Counted from the first letter of the stretch, positions 1 through 12,296 are shown. The stretch: DNA of 64,000 nucleotides from Cololabis saira (GCF_033807715.1 NC_084592.1:1222501-1286500); one strand, 5' to 3'. Numbers and translations are program-made. The notes: generated by a model not told the origin, from the letters alone.

Positions 1-1960
1 GCCACGCGATGCTGCAGAGGCGTGTCAGCCACGACAGCCCCGCAACATCCAGAGACTTGAGGTACTCAGGGCGGATCTCATCCACCCCCGGTGCCTTGCC
101 ACCGAGGAGCTTCCGAACTACCTCGGTGACTTCAGCTTGGGTGATGAATGAATCAACCTCTGAATCCTCAGCCTCTGCTTCCTCGACGGAAGGCGTGTCA
201 GTGGGATTGAGGAGATCCTCGAAGTATTCCTTCCACCGCCCAACGATGTCCCCAGTCGAGGTCAACAGCTCCCCTCCTCCACTGTAAACAGTGTTGGCGG
301 AGCACTGCTTCCACCTCCTGAGGCGCCGGATGGTTTGCCAGAATTTCCTCAAGGCTGACCGGTAGTCCTCCTCCATGGCCTCCCCGAACTTTTCCCAGAC
401 CCGAGTTTTTGCTTCCGCGACCGCCCGGGCTGCAGTCCGCTTGGCCTGCCGGTACCCGTCAGCTGCCTCGGGAGTCCGCCGAGCTAGCCAGGCTCGGTAG
501 GACTCCTTCTTCAGCTTGACGGCATCCCTTACTTCCGGTGTCCACCACCGGGTTCGGGGATTGCCGCCGCGACAGGCGCCGGAGACCTTACGGCCGCAGC
601 TCCGGACGGCCGCGTCAACAATGGAAGTGGAGAACATGGTCCATTCGGACTCAATGTCTCCGGCCTCCCTCGGAATCCGGTCAAAGCTCTCCCGGAGGTG
701 GGAGTTGAAGACCTCCCTGACAGGGGAATCTGCCAGACGTTCCCAGCAGACCCTCACGATACGCTTGGGTCTTCCAGGTCTGACCAGCTTCCTCCCCTGT
801 CAGCGTATCCAACTCACCACCAGGTGGTGATCAGTTGACAGCTCAGCCCCTCTCTTCACCCGAGTGTCCAAGACATACGGCCGGAGGTCAGATGACACGA
901 CTACAAAGTCGATCATTGACCTCCGGCCTAGGGTGTCCTGGTGCCACGTACACTGATGGACACCCTTATGCTCGAACATGGTGTTCGTGATGGACAAACT
1001 GTGACTCGCACAGAAGTCCAACAACAAAACACCGCTCGGGTTCAGATCGGGGAGGCCGTTCCTCCCAATCACACCTCTCCAGGTAACACTGTCGCTGCCC
1101 ACGTGAGCGTTGAAGTCCCCCAACAGAACGATGGAGTCCCCAGTTGGGGCACTTTCCAGCACCCCTCCCAGGGCCTCCAGGAAGGCCGGGTACTCTGCAC
1201 TGCCGTTCGGCCCGTAGGCCGAAACGACAGTGAGAGACCTATCCCCGACCCGAAGGCGCAGGGAAGCGACCCTCTCGTTAAGTGGGGAGAACTCCAACAC
1301 ATGGCGGCTGAGCTGGGCAGCTATGAGCAAGCCCACATCAGCTCGCCGCCTCTCACCATGGGCAGCTCCAGAGTGGAAGAGAGTCCAACCTCTTTCAAGG
1401 AGTTGGGTTCCAGAGCCCAGGCTGTGCGTGGAGGTGAGCCCGACTATCTCTAGTCGATACTTCTCAGCCTCCCGCACAAGCTCAGGCTCTTTCCCCCCCA
1501 GCGAGGTGACATTCCATGTCCCTAAAGTCAGAGTCGTCGTCCGGGGATTGGATCGCCGGGGCCCCCGCCCACGGCTGCCACCCAAATCACACGGCACCTT
1601 CCCCTTATGAACCCTCCCGCGGGTGGTGGGCCTACGGGAGGGCGGGCCCACGTCGCTCGTTCGGGCTGCGCCCGGCCGGGTCCCGTGGGCCAAGACCCGG
1701 GCCACCAGACGCTCGCCTGCGATCCCCGACCCCAGGCCTGGCTCCAGGGTGGGGCCCCGGTAACGCCAGTCCGGGCGACGTACACTTCCTTGCTGTTTTT
1801 TCCTTCATAAGGGGCTTTGAACCGCTCTTTGTCTGACCCGTCACCTAGGACCTGTTTGCCTTGGGAGACACTACCAGGGGCATTAAGCCCCGGACAACAT
1901 AGCTTCTAGGATTATTCGGGTGCTCAAACCCCTCCACCATGGTAAGGTGGCGGTTCAAGG
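1..1960 (-). mobile_element. Rex3 (RTE-clade) LINE, 5' part, cut by window edge
   Basis: Non-LTR retrotransposon read on the minus strand: a 5' leader (about 1960-1710), the AP-like endonuclease (1705 down) and the linker towards the reverse transcriptase, which leaves the window at position 1 before the RT catalytic motifs. The same family occurs on the plus strand at 53866-55921, where a stretch at 55517-55536 agrees, from memory, with the published Rex3 PCR primer site. This copy is well preserved: after a single in-frame stop at 800-802 the reading continues in the same frame through the linker. The 5' boundary is placed where the leader ends beside an oligo-T stretch (1965-1990) and is approximate. 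Confidence 0.85.
800..1705 (-). pseudogene. Rex3 endonuclease domain with a premature stop
   Basis: 301 codons encoding an exonuclease-endonuclease-phosphatase fold, which nicks the target DNA for target-primed reverse transcription. Visible motifs are [11 protein letters not shown] near the start of the domain, [10 protein letters not shown] in the middle and the catalytic-type [10 protein letters not shown] near the end. The ORF stops at 800-802 where the 54.7-kb copy has a tryptophan codon after SWMR (TGG to TGA); beyond it the same frame goes on as RPGRPKRIVRV and the linker. The protein upstream of LGTWN is GC-rich and poorly conserved, so the first Met may not be the native start. Apart from the stop there is no obvious frameshift in the visible part. 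Confidence 0.85.
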
Positions 1961-2740
1961 AGGGGTTTTTTGTTTTTTTGTTTTTTTGTTTGTTTTTCAA
2001 AATATGAAATCATATCCAAATAAATCATAACTTTGTCCTATTTTGTCCAATAAACTTCATAATTTGCACCAAGGTTGTCGACCCTGATGTAAATGCATCC
2101 TGTCGATTTCATTGATGTAGCTACAGCTATGAACAGCTATAGTGATTTTATTTTTAATTGTGGAGTTAAACAATTAATCTTTATGAAATTATATTTTTAG
2201 GCAAGAAAGTTCAAATGATCATGCCAAGACCATGTGGAAATATTTTCACATTTTTAGAAAACATACTACTTTTGTCCTAAATCTCAAGGATTACAAGCAG
2301 GGATCATGAGTGTGACGTGTGACATTCCTTTTTTGGAATTGGGCGGGAGGGGCACAGCAGCTACAGTAGAGTGTGTGCTTGGTGATTATCTTTCATTCGT
2401 TCCTGTGGAGTAAAATATCATTCCTGATCAAAATGGCTGATTATTACTAAGTGTTATCAGCAGTATAAGTGAAGGTACAGGGATGTAACAAAAAGGTCCA
2501 GGCAAACAAAACTGTTTGGACATATTTAAATGATTCTCAGTGTCCGCTGCCAGTGTTCAAAGCTGGTGCCACTGGAAGGACCTTCACAATAAGAGCGCCA
2601 TGCCAGTTCCAGCACTGGAAGTGTACGTTACCACTGATAGCTTGACATGTTAAGCATTTCTGTGAATGGTTTAGCTTGTTTACTGGTGTGATGAGTGGCA
2701 TTTTTGGCTATACCAAACTCCAAAAAAGTTATAAACCAAA
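1961..2740. other. No gene recognised; AT-rich intergenic sequence
   Basis: After an oligo-T tract (about 1965-1999) the sequence is AT-rich with no credible ORF, RNA gene or repeat that I recognise. Its right part may hold decayed 5' sequence of the adjacent Tc1-like fossil, but no left terminal repeat could be seen. Confidence 0.5.
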
Positions 2741-3998
<1,258 letters not shown>

Positions 3999-3999
3999 A

Positions 4000-4056
4000 T
4001 GTGTGTGTGTTGTGTGTGTGTATATATGTGCTGTATATATACACTGTATACATACA
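4000..4056. repeat. TG/TA-rich microsatellite between two Tc1 fossils
   Basis: Short runs of TG followed by alternating TATA and a small palindromic TATATACACTGTATAC stretch. It lies between the right end of the first Tc1-like fossil and the left end of the second. Confidence 0.7.
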
Positions 4057-4562
4057 CACCACTCAAAAAAATAACGGGAACACTTTCAAACTGTCTACTT
4101 AGGAAGCAACACTGACTGACAATCAATTTCACATGCTGTTGTGCAAATGGAAGAGACAACAGGTGGAAATTATAGGCAATTAGCAATACGCAATAAAAGA
4201 GTGGTTCTGCAGGTTGTGACCACAGACCACGTCTCAGTACCAATGCTTTCTGGCTGATGTTTTAGTCACTTTTAAAGCTGGCAGTGATTTAATTCTAGTG
4301 GTAGAACGAGACAGAGTCTACAACCCACACAAGTGGCTCAGGTAGTGCAGCTCAACCAGGAGGGCACATCAATGCGAACTGTGGCAAAAAGGTTTGCTGT
4401 GTCTGTCAGCGTAGTGTCCAGAGCATGGAGGTGCTTCCAGGAGACAGGCCAGTACATCACAAGATGTGGAAGAGGCTGTAAAATGGCAACAATCCAGCAG
4501 CATGACCACTAACTCCGCCTTTGTGCCAAGAGGAACAGGGAGAGCACTGCCAGAGCACTGCA
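4057..4562 (+). mobile_element. Second Tc1-like element, 5' half only
   Basis: Begins with the fish Tc1-type terminal sequence CTCAAAAAAATAACGGGAAC. Plus-strand translation at about 4349-4480 gives a helix-turn-helix region ([20 protein letters not shown]) of the paired-like DNA-binding domain of Tc1 transposases. The frame is broken upstream and the catalytic half is absent: the sequence switches at about 4562 to the hAT pseudogene. It belongs to a different subfamily from the 2.7-4.0 kb fossil. Confidence 0.8.
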
Positions 4563-4658
4563 TCCAGCCAGGTCAGAGAAGAACTGACTAACCTTTGGGA
4601 TATGAGATGCGACCTGCTGCATATTGAGATTGAGCTGGTGAGCATAGCAGTACACAAA

Positions 4659-5553
4659 GGGCCTGATTTACTAAAGGTTTGCGTGCGTAAAAACGTGTGC
4701 AAACTTGACATCACCCGCAACCAATGTGCAAACTGATCTACTAACAGCGTGCAAAGAGGACTGCGCCTCTCAAATGAGCAAAATAGCACACGCTGTTCAT
4801 TTAGTACTTTTGCCCTGATGAATAATCAATATGGGGCGTACCCACCAGAAAGCGCTAAATACTGGGACGGGAAAATGCAAATAGGTTTATTTACCACACG
4901 CAATGAGATTTACCAAGCCTGAAAGTTATTGCGGGGATTGTGATTGCGTCTGTATTTAATACGTTCGAAAGGAAGGTGCTAATCTGCCCAGCATTACGCA
5001 CCGATGGCTGCTGTTATTGTGGCAAGGAGGCGACATCGCCAAAATCAAAGAATACGCAGAGAGAGAGTCTTTATTCTGCTGCATGCTATTTTAAAAATGA
5101 TTGCACAAGTTTTATTAAAGGCCACTTTTTCTTTAGTTCTTCGCCTTATATCTTGCCACCTTCTTTTAACCTCATCTGCCGTTCTTTTTGTCTTACCAAC
5201 TGCATTTATTCTATCGCAGATTTTCTCCCATATTGCGTTTCTTTTGGTAATGTTTAAATTTCTTTGCTGTAGTTCATGAATGTGTTTATTTGCCTCTTCC
5301 ACTAATATCTCTAACTCCAACTCGTCAAATTTCATTTTGCGCTGCGACTATCCTGCTTTCCATCCAGACTCTCCATGGCGCAAACCGTAAGACACGCAAC
5401 ACCTCATTTAAATACTGCGGTTTGCACCTGTTATCAATTGCGCAAGCATTCTTAGTTGATCACCCGCAAAACACACAACAACAGCACGTGCAAACTTTTT
5501 CAGTGCACACGCAATTTAGTACTCTTTATTTAGGATCTTAGTAAATCAGGCCC
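4659..5553 (-). mobile_element. PIF/Harbinger-like element nested in the hAT pseudogene
   Basis: 895-bp element bounded by inverted repeats GGGCCTGATTTACTAA (4659-4674) and its complement (5538-5553). Read along the interrupted hAT gene, the flanks are tat and ttt, compatible with a 3-bp target-site duplication with one mismatch. It carries a Myb/SANT-like ORF but no DDE transposase, so it is at most half of an autonomous two-gene Harbinger. The terminal 100 bp at each end are rich in GTGCAAAC-like words and could hold binding sites for the encoded protein (inference). Confidence 0.8.
5045..5335 (-). CDS. Myb/SANT-like DNA-binding protein of a Harbinger-like element, fragment
   Basis: 96-codon ORF starting MKFDELELEILVEEANKHIHE. 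It contains the Myb/SANT-like trihelix signature: hydrophobic and Trp spacing around KRNAIWEKICDRINAVGKTK and RTADEVKRRWQDIRRRTKEK. In PIF/Harbinger transposons this accessory protein binds the terminal sequences and brings the transposase to DNA. The ORF ends soon after the trihelix, without the usual C-terminal extension, and the partner transposase gene is missing. Expression is unknown. The intact domain in an otherwise incomplete element suggests fairly recent activity or a short coding length escaping mutation. Confidence 0.7.
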   Translation of the reverse strand: MKFDELELEILVEEANKHIHELQQRNLNITKRNAIWEKICDRINAVGKTKRTADEVKRRWQDIRRRTKEKVAFNKTCAIIFKIACSRIKTLSLRIL

Positions 5554-5990
5554 ATAGTGTGCATTCACAGACACATCTTGTTGAAATGTCCATTGTTTCG
5601 TCACCTTGAATGGAGACAAAATCTGCAATCCTGATTTCTTCAATGAAGCACTATCTTATAACTGAGAGCATGCAGTCAAGGAGTTCATTCTGTACAGTCT
5701 TAGATGTTACCTTAAACACAGTAGCTGTCTGAAGGTGCTTGTGCAGAACTGCATCTAGTGACGCTACAGAATCCACCAATCCTCTAAAGACGCCAGGATT
5801 TTTAGAGCTGTCACTCTCATCATGTCCACGCAGGGCTAGCTCAAATGCATCACAGAACTTGACACAGTCTATTATTTTAGACAGGATGTGCCCGTTTTTG
5901 TCAACCTCCTCATTATGCTTACAGATCCCTACCCTGTAGCCTTCGTCAAGCTGAGCAGAAATGTTAATTCTCCCAAACATGGCCAGTTGC

Positions 5991-6847
5991 AGTGCATTTC
6001 ACATGTGGATCCCAGTTCATTAGTGTTTTTCTGAAAATTGCTTTAGATCATTCATACCTGTCTGAATCCTTGCTGGGTCTGATCCTGGCATTCGAAAAAG
6101 GAGGCAGGGAAAGCAGAATAAAGCATGAGTTTGCCATCTTATTAAACCGGGTCCTGGAAAATGACGTGTGTATTACCTCCCTCTTTCTTTGGACTGGTGA
6201 TTGGTAGCGATGTCTGACTAATCAGGTCAAACATGTTTCACATCGAGCTTCTCCTGAAACCTCATCCTCTCAAATGGCGCTGTTTTAAGTGACTTCCCTG
6301 AATTTCATTTCTCTTTCTCTTTAATGCTTCTTCCTTCATGTCCGTTTACAACCCCCACTCAAACTCAAACTCACTCTACCGAACCTTATGACAGACAGGA
6401 TGTAGCATGGGTGTTGGTATGTAAATCCAGCTGCATTCAAATGTACCTTTGGGTGCAGCAGGGCAGTTCCCCAACAAGCTCCTGTCTTCCAAAAGTCTGT
6501 GATTTTATTTGTTCAGCCAGCAGAATCATAGCACAAATGCTAGTATTTACAGTACTGTGCACACATCTTCAAAATCCCTATCCTCCTTATGATATTAAAG
6601 TTTAATAACAATATTTATTTTCAAATTTCTTTAAAATACAAGTAAAATACACAAGAATGAAGGCTCCTTTTTACCTATCTACAATGGACTACTTATAAAT
6701 GTCATTACAAACATGGGACGTTCTACTTAGGAGTCAAATCTGTGTCTGACACTGAGGGGAAGTTATACTAAATACTGACTTTTATGCTTCGGCAGTCCGT
6801 TGTGAATAATGTGTAGTTGTATTCTGTCTGTATATTATCAAGACGTT
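5991..6847. other. No gene recognised
   Basis: AT-rich sequence of mixed composition. The open frames at 5992-6207 and 6324-6605 show no domain that I recognise and no supporting splice or promoter context. The left part may be non-coding sequence of the hAT element. Confidence 0.5.
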
Positions 6848-7050
6848 TGTTAGGCTCAGGAAAACGCAATAGCCAAATGTGCTCAGGTAGGTCAGATTCT
6901 TGTGGTCTGACCACACGATGAACGGCAGCTTCGCTCCCTCCAACCAGTGTCTCCACTCTTTGAGGGCCTCATGGACAGCCAGCAGTTCCTTGTTACCCAC
7001 ATCATAATTCTTTTCAGCAGGGCCATTACTCCTCGAAAAGTAGGTGCGAG
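6848..7050 (-). mobile_element. Ty3/gypsy fragment: RNase H fused to the LTR end
   Basis: The minus strand encodes the RNase H segment of gypsy pol: [20 protein letters not shown], then EWRHWLEGA and DHKNLTYL. Directly after TYL it jumps to about 37 bp (6884-6848) almost identical to the LTR end at 22530-22566. The fragment therefore joins mid-RNase H to the LTR terminus, with the rest of pol deleted. It belongs to the same family as the gypsy element at 20.7-22.9 kb. Confidence 0.8.
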
Positions 7051-7196
7051 GCAGAGCCGTCTGGGAGATTTGCGAGGCCCTGTGCGAAATGGCTGGGGGG
7101 GGGGAATCTCGTGCGTGAGCGTAGCGACCGTGCGCGAAATTTTGGGGTATTTCGGGTCAGATCGGACGGTCAATATGCGCAATTTTAACTCTCCAA

Positions 7197-7830
7197 TTGA
7201 AGCTGCAAGCAGCGATGACCGGGCCCTCGCACCCTTGTGCACGTTCAGGCTGCAGTGGAAGCTTGTATGAATTGCATGTAGATTCTTCAGGCCTGGACAT
7301 TTAGCGGATGACACCAGCCACTACTCTATATATCAAACCATTCAAGTTATGGCAGAAAATAGGATCTATCAAATATCGACCAATCAGAAGAAGGGGCGGG
7401 GCTATTTCAGGCCAATGAAGGTCAGGTACTCAATACCGAATCCGATGACACCACCCACATGTCTTTATCACAACCCGTTAAAAAGTTACAGCAGAGAATA
7501 GGGACTATCACACAGAGGCGGGGCTAACTTGCACCAACTATGTTCAAGGACTCGAGTCTGATTGCACCCCCCATGACTCTTTATATTAAACCATTCAAAA
7601 GGTATGGCAGAAAGTAAGAACTGTCAAATATGGTTGCGACATGATACAGGTGTGTACCGATTTTCGTGCATGTATGTCAAATCGTTTTGTGGGGTTTGAG
7701 GCACAAAGTTTTCTAGGGGGCACTGTTGAGCCATTAGGCCACGCCCATTAATGCAAACCATTAAATATCACATTTTTCACCAGGCCTGGCTCAGTTTTTC
7801 GAGAGGAGGTAGTAAAACGTTTTTACTTTT
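7197..7830 (+). repeat. R-family dispersed repeat, copy 1 (truncated)
   Basis: Starts with the family 5' signature AGCTGCAAGCAGCGATGA followed by GGGCCCTCGCAC, continues through the internal modules (ACACCACCCA, AACCATTCAAAAG, ACCAATCAGAAGAAGG, GGGGCGGGGC) and ends in the module CGCTGTTGAGCC / GCCCATTAATGCAAACC. The 3' hairpin end is missing. Confidence 0.85.
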
Positions 7831-8265
7831 AAGTTTAACAGCACACTGGTTGGATGAAAGCTTCATGCCACACAGTACAATTCTAAACACAACCTTTATC
7901 TTATTTCTAAAGATAAAGGAAGCTCTGAAAACCTTAACAAACCATGGTTTACTATAGAACTTAGGAAATCTGCTTTAAAGAAAAACAAGCTTTATAAAAG
8001 GCATTTTCAAAGTCCTAGTCCTTTAAATTGTGCTACATACAAAAATTATAGGAATAAATAAATGATCTATGGAAAATATTGAAAGAATTACTCAACAAGA
8101 AAAAAAATCATCTATTCCAGCCCAGTCTACATTTCAGGATGGCGCATAAGATAACAGAGCATACACAAATTGCTAATAAATTCAATGATTTCTTTATAAA
8201 TGTGGGTCCACGTCTTGCAAAACATCTTAAAAATGTTCATGGTTCTCCTTCTAACTATAAATGAA
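7831..8265 (+). mobile_element. LINE fragment (L2/CR1-like linker before RT)
   Basis: The plus-strand reading contains KPWFTIELRKSALKKNKLYK and, after a frameshift, IANKFNDFFINVGPRLAKHL. These are the conserved segments between endonuclease and reverse transcriptase in L2/CR1-group LINEs. No RT motif follows; the sequence changes at about 8266. Confidence 0.65.
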
Positions 8266-9600
8266 GGTTATCCCTCATGTGACGTCACATCCGCCGCCCA
8301 GCGCGGGAAATTCGGAGTCCGAATTGCAGCACATTTTGCAGCACACAGCCTGTTCAAGGCAACGGAGAGATACACTAGAGGGCTCATTCTTTTTGGTTTG
8401 GAACGCTTCATCTGACATTATTACTAGAAAACTTAAAACATTTACGAATTTTTATCATAAATCCTGCCTCAATCCTGCCTCATGCTCCTTTAAAGGGGAC
8501 CTATTATGAAAAACATAGGAACATATAATGACATAGTTATGCTGATTCTTTAATAAAATGTCTTTAAATTTGTCTCAAATCTTAACTGTCTGCTGTTTCT
8601 CATCATTTGGGGCAACCACCCGTCATGTGGGGTAACCAACGCATGGCAATTTGGTACCAAATTCTAAATTTAATGTCTATGAGTTTTGGTTCAAATATAA
8701 ATCATTGGTATAGTATGCATAAGTGGATACTACTTGTACACATTTTAAATCAGTTTTATGAATTGTAGAGAAAAAAATATATATGTGATGGCTTTATGAG
8801 GGTAACACATAAAATGTATTTAAAAATGGTTTTCAAAAATGAAAGGACACATGAGTATATCTTTCTTGAACAGTTAATTTAATTACTGATACTTATTAAA
8901 ACATAAATTTTGTTAAGGAAATCTATTAATTTTGAGATAAATAAGGGTCGCCCCAACTGACTTTTTTAAGGTCGTTGCCCTATTAATGTAGGTTTAAAAA
9001 CACTAAAATACCTTTGTTTTAAGTTTTCACATATATGCACACTACTGCCCGGAGCGAGGCTCATTTTAGAATTCCAACCGGGCCATGAATGCATCTCCTC
9101 CTTCTCCACCGCGCTGCGCGTGTGAAAACACCGGGGAGGTGTCAGGTTTCTCCCAGCAAGGGCACGTGTGAGTGACGTTATCACGCTGCGCACGCAACAA
9201 CGTTCCCCTTGCTCACCCACTCCCCCGCTCCCCCGCTCCCCCGCTCCCCCCTCCCCTTCGCTCTGCTGCAGGAGCTGGAGCCGGCTGAGACAGCTGCTTT
9301 AAATGCATGGATTTAAATAAATATTCATTAAAATTCACGTATGATACTTAGCTTTATGAAATTCACAGGATATTTTCACATTACAGTAAACAATATATTT
9401 ACGAAGTCTGATGGCTAATTGGACAATTTATGGCAAAGTAATAGCTTTTTACGTTATTAGTTAATATTTTTAATTTTTAGAGTGACAAAGTTCTCCAAAA
9501 ACAATATGTTCCAGTGTATGATTTTTTAGTCCTTGTTGTAAGCTATCTGAAACTGCCATTTAATTTTCCTTACACAAAATCTCTGATTTTTAATTAATAT
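8266..9600. other. Unassigned; CRE-like site and GC-rich patch
   Basis: No gene recognised. 8280-8287 is a perfect CRE octamer TGACGTCA in a short GC-rich stretch that looks like part of a dispersed repeat. 8493-8509 (AAAGGGGACCTATTATG) resembles a repeat also seen at 59541. 9040-9290 is CpG-richer with a CCCCCGCT short tandem run at 9221-9256. The rest is AT-rich. The frame at 8966-9220 has no recognisable domain. Confidence 0.45.
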
Positions 9601-10526
9601 TTTTCCAGAAATACAGAGTGACATAAAAATGCCAATTCCTTTCAAGTTATGACCACGATACGCGACACGGTCAATAAGGAACCTACTGACAATCATATGT
9701 GTCGATTGCATTAAGATTGGATGAACGAAACAGCAATTACAGCACATAATTTGATGAAAAATGTATACCTGACCAAAAGGTGGCGCTATGGAGTTCATCC
9801 AAGATTGTCATATCCACTTGTTCAGAATGGAAGCCTGATTAATTGTATTGATTTTGGGTTAATTCTGACCAATTATGTTTAAGTTACAACAACTTTTATG
9901 TTCATGGCGAGACACCGAAATTTGACAACCTCTAACGGCGACGCCCTTTGATAAAAACGTACAGTTTTCTCTGTCAGTCATCGTCAATGTCTTACCTATT
10001 ATCTGACCAACTTTGAAATCAATAAACTGATCTCGCTTGGAGCACAGATGCATAGACATGACAATTCCTGGTGCCAACAGGTGGCGCTACAACCGATCCT
10101 GAATATTCCACCATAGATGTCTTCAGGCTCAGCCTACAATCATGCACATACGTTTTCAACCACATCAAATCATGTATTGCTGAATTACAGCCAATTGATG
10201 TTTGATGGCGAGGCTTAAAAATGACCTCAAACTTCGCCGAATCATTACGGTCAAGCCCTCTGGTAAAAACTTAAAAGCTTCGCAATTTAGCGTCGGCCAT
10301 GTGTATAGATTGTACAAATCAAGTTGTGAGCCAATCCGATAAAATCTCTAGGAGAAGTTCGTTAAAGTACGAGGCCTGGAAATGACCAGAATTCATCAAA
10401 AATGACATTTTCTGTTCAAAATGCCGGACTTCCTGTGTAACTTAGAGCATGGGTCCAAGAGACTTTTTTGTAGGGCTTCGTCTGATATAATAGACACATA
10501 AAGAACATTGCTGTAAGTCAAACCAT
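9601..10526 (+). repeat. Diverged relative of the R repeat family, left part
   Basis: Carries R-type modules in altered form: AGGTGGCGCTA twice (9778 and 10080), ATGCCGGACTTCCTG near 10421 and CCAAGAGACTTTT near 10454, in the same order as in R copies (AATGGCCGACTTCCTG, CCAAGAGACTTTTC). Interrupted at about 10527 by an L2 3' UTR; it resumes at 11437. Confidence 0.6.
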
Positions 10527-11436
10527 ACTGGTTCCTGTAGTTTCTTGTGCTGGCCCCCCCTTCTCCTCCCTTTTCTCTCTTTTGTCCATGTTGCAGCATC
10601 CTTTGCCGGACACCGGAACCTGCAGGTGGTCGTGGGTGGCTTGTAGCTTGCATTACGGAGCACAAGTCTTTCCCTGACCCTGCACCCCAACCTGGGACTT
10701 GCTGATTGGGCCGGAGCTTCGGGAGCTGCGTGCTGGCCTGCGGTCCCCACCCCTGGTCATCCCGTTGCTGGCCCCCCCTTCTCCTCCCTTTTCTCTCTTT
10801 TGTCCTGCAGGTGGTTGTGGGTGGCTTGTAGCTTGCATTACGGAGCACAAGTCTTTCCCTGACCCTGCACCCCAACCTGGGACTTGCTGATTGGGCCGGA
10901 GCTTCGGGAGCTGCGTGCTGGCCTGCGGTCCCCACCCCTGGTCATCCCGTTGCTGGCCCCCCTTCTCCTCCCTTTTCTCTCTCTGCAGGTGGTCGTGGGT
11001 GGCTTGTAGCTTGCATTACGGAGCACAAGTCTTTCCCTGACCCTGCACCCCAACCTGGGACTTGCTGATTGGGCCGGAGCTTCGGGAGCTGCGTGCTGGC
11101 CTGCGGTCCCCACCCCTGGTCATCCCGTTGCTGCTTCCACCTGCCTGCTGTGCTGTTGCCGTCCCTGACCCACCAGTCTGGCCCTCGGCAGGAGGGTCCC
11201 CTGGTCCCCTGGTCCTGCTCAAGGTTTCTTCCCTCCTAAAGGGGAGTTTTTCCTTGCCACTGTTTGGCTTAAGGTTTTTCTCCCACTAGGGGAGTTTTTA
11301 CCTACCATTGTTTATGTAATAACTGCTCGGGGGTCATGTTCTGGGTATGGGTCTCTGTAAAGCGTCTAGAGACAACTCTGTTGTATTAGACGCTATATAA
11401 ATAAAATTGAATTGAAAAAATTGAATTGAATTATGG
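10527..11436 (+). mobile_element. L2-type LINE 3' UTR insertion with triplicated segment
   Basis: 5'-truncated copy consisting only of 3' untranslated sequence. It ends in TAAATAAAATTGAATTGAA, the same tail as the L2 copy at 51764-52908, where the tail follows the ORF C-terminus. A GC-rich segment of about 180 bp is present three times: the marker TGCAGGTGGT occurs at 10621, 10806 and 10984. The insertion splits the diverged R-like repeat. Confidence 0.8.
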
Positions 11437-11604
11437 GGCTCGTCGAAAAACATAAAATAGGTGGCGCTATAGAGCCCATTCCTTGTCGACCCATGCCTGT
11501 CGCCCATAAAATACGTAATTTTACGCGACTCTGGAAGCGTGTGCAAAATTTGGTGAGTTTTCGAGCATTTTAAGGCCTCCAAAAAGGCAATTCATTTACG
11601 GCAA

Positions 11605-11605
<1 letters not shown>
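11437..11605 (+). repeat. Diverged R-like repeat, right part
   Basis: Continuation of the repeat interrupted by the L2 insertion. It shows AGGTGGCGCTATAGAGCC, GCAAAATTTGGTGA and a trailing module comparable to the 3' part of R copies, and ends at a TAA microsatellite. Confidence 0.6.
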
Positions 11606-11638
<33 letters not shown>

Positions 11639-11639
11639 T
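11606..11639. repeat. (TAA)n microsatellite
   Basis: About eleven AAT/TAA units directly before the start of an R copy. The same motif precedes R starts at 14541-14552 and joins R ends at 17683-17692. Confidence 0.9.
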
Positions 11640-12256
11640 AAAGCTGCAAGCAGCGATGAACGGGCCCTCGCACTCACGTCCACCGCCCCCCATAAGCATA
11701 TCAGAAATGACACCACCCACGACTCTCTATGTCAAACCATTCAAAAGTTATAGCAGAAAAAAGGAACAACCAATCAGAAGAAGGGGCGGGGCTAATTCAG
11801 GCCAATGAAGGTCAAGGACTCCATACAGAGTCTGATGACACCACCCACGACTCTCTATGTCAAACCATTCAAAAGTTATGGCAGAAAATCGGGACAACCA
11901 ATCAGAAGAAGGGGCGGGGCTAATTCAGGCCAATGAAGGTCAAGGACTCAATACCGAGTCCCATGACACCACCCACGACTCTTTATGTCAAACCATTCAA
12001 AAGTTATGGCAGAGAAAAGTATTCTAGGGGGCGCTGTTGAGCCGTTAGGCCACGCCCATTAATGCAAACCATGAAATATCAAATGTATCGCCAGGCCTGG
12101 CTTGCATGCAAAATTTGGTGACTTTTGGAGAACTATCAAATATGGACCAATCAGATGAAGGGGACGAGCGCTTTTTCGTGTCTAGCATCGCCACGGTAAC
12201 ACTTTTGAAAGAGAGAAGAAATGTGCGTCGTCACAGGACAGAGACGAACATTTTGA
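11640..12256 (+). repeat. R-family repeat, copy 2 (start of the head-to-tail cluster)
   Basis: Begins AGCTGCAAGCAGCGATGAAC GGGCCC. The ACACCACCCACGACTC module recurs at 11709, 11837 and 11965, an internal tandem period of 128 bp, each with the CCAATCAGAAGAAGG / GGGGCGGGGC box. It then runs through GCGCTGTTGAGCC and the GTCGCCACGGTAACACTTTT module and passes into the tRNA-like block. Confidence 0.85.
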
Positions 12257-12296
12257 TGTAAAAAAAACACAAAAATTGCTGACAAAAGTTTCGGCA

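Larger units (their letters stand above)
4563..5990 (-). pseudogene. hAT-type (ZMYM1/DUF4371-like) transposase pseudogene, split
   Basis: Two minus-strand coding pieces flank a nested element. The upstream piece (5980-5554) reads EEVDKNGHILSKIIDCVKFC, ELALRGHDESD, NPGVFRGLVD and SKTVQNELLDCM, typical of hAT-derived ZMYM1-like proteins. The downstream piece (4658-4563) reads YCYAHQLNLNMQQVASHIPK. Joining the pieces across 4659-5553 restores ...NAHY/VYCYAHQ... in one frame, so the insertion came later. The 5' and 3' ends of the hAT gene are missing; at 4562 it abuts a Tc1-like element. Domesticated ZMYM1 as the origin cannot be excluded, but the decay argues for a transposon relic. Confidence 0.75.

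Noticed and set aside
10396..11222. Minus-strand ORFs repeating MGTAGQHAAPEAPAQSASPR
   Set aside because: They are antisense to the triplicated segment of an L2 3' UTR.
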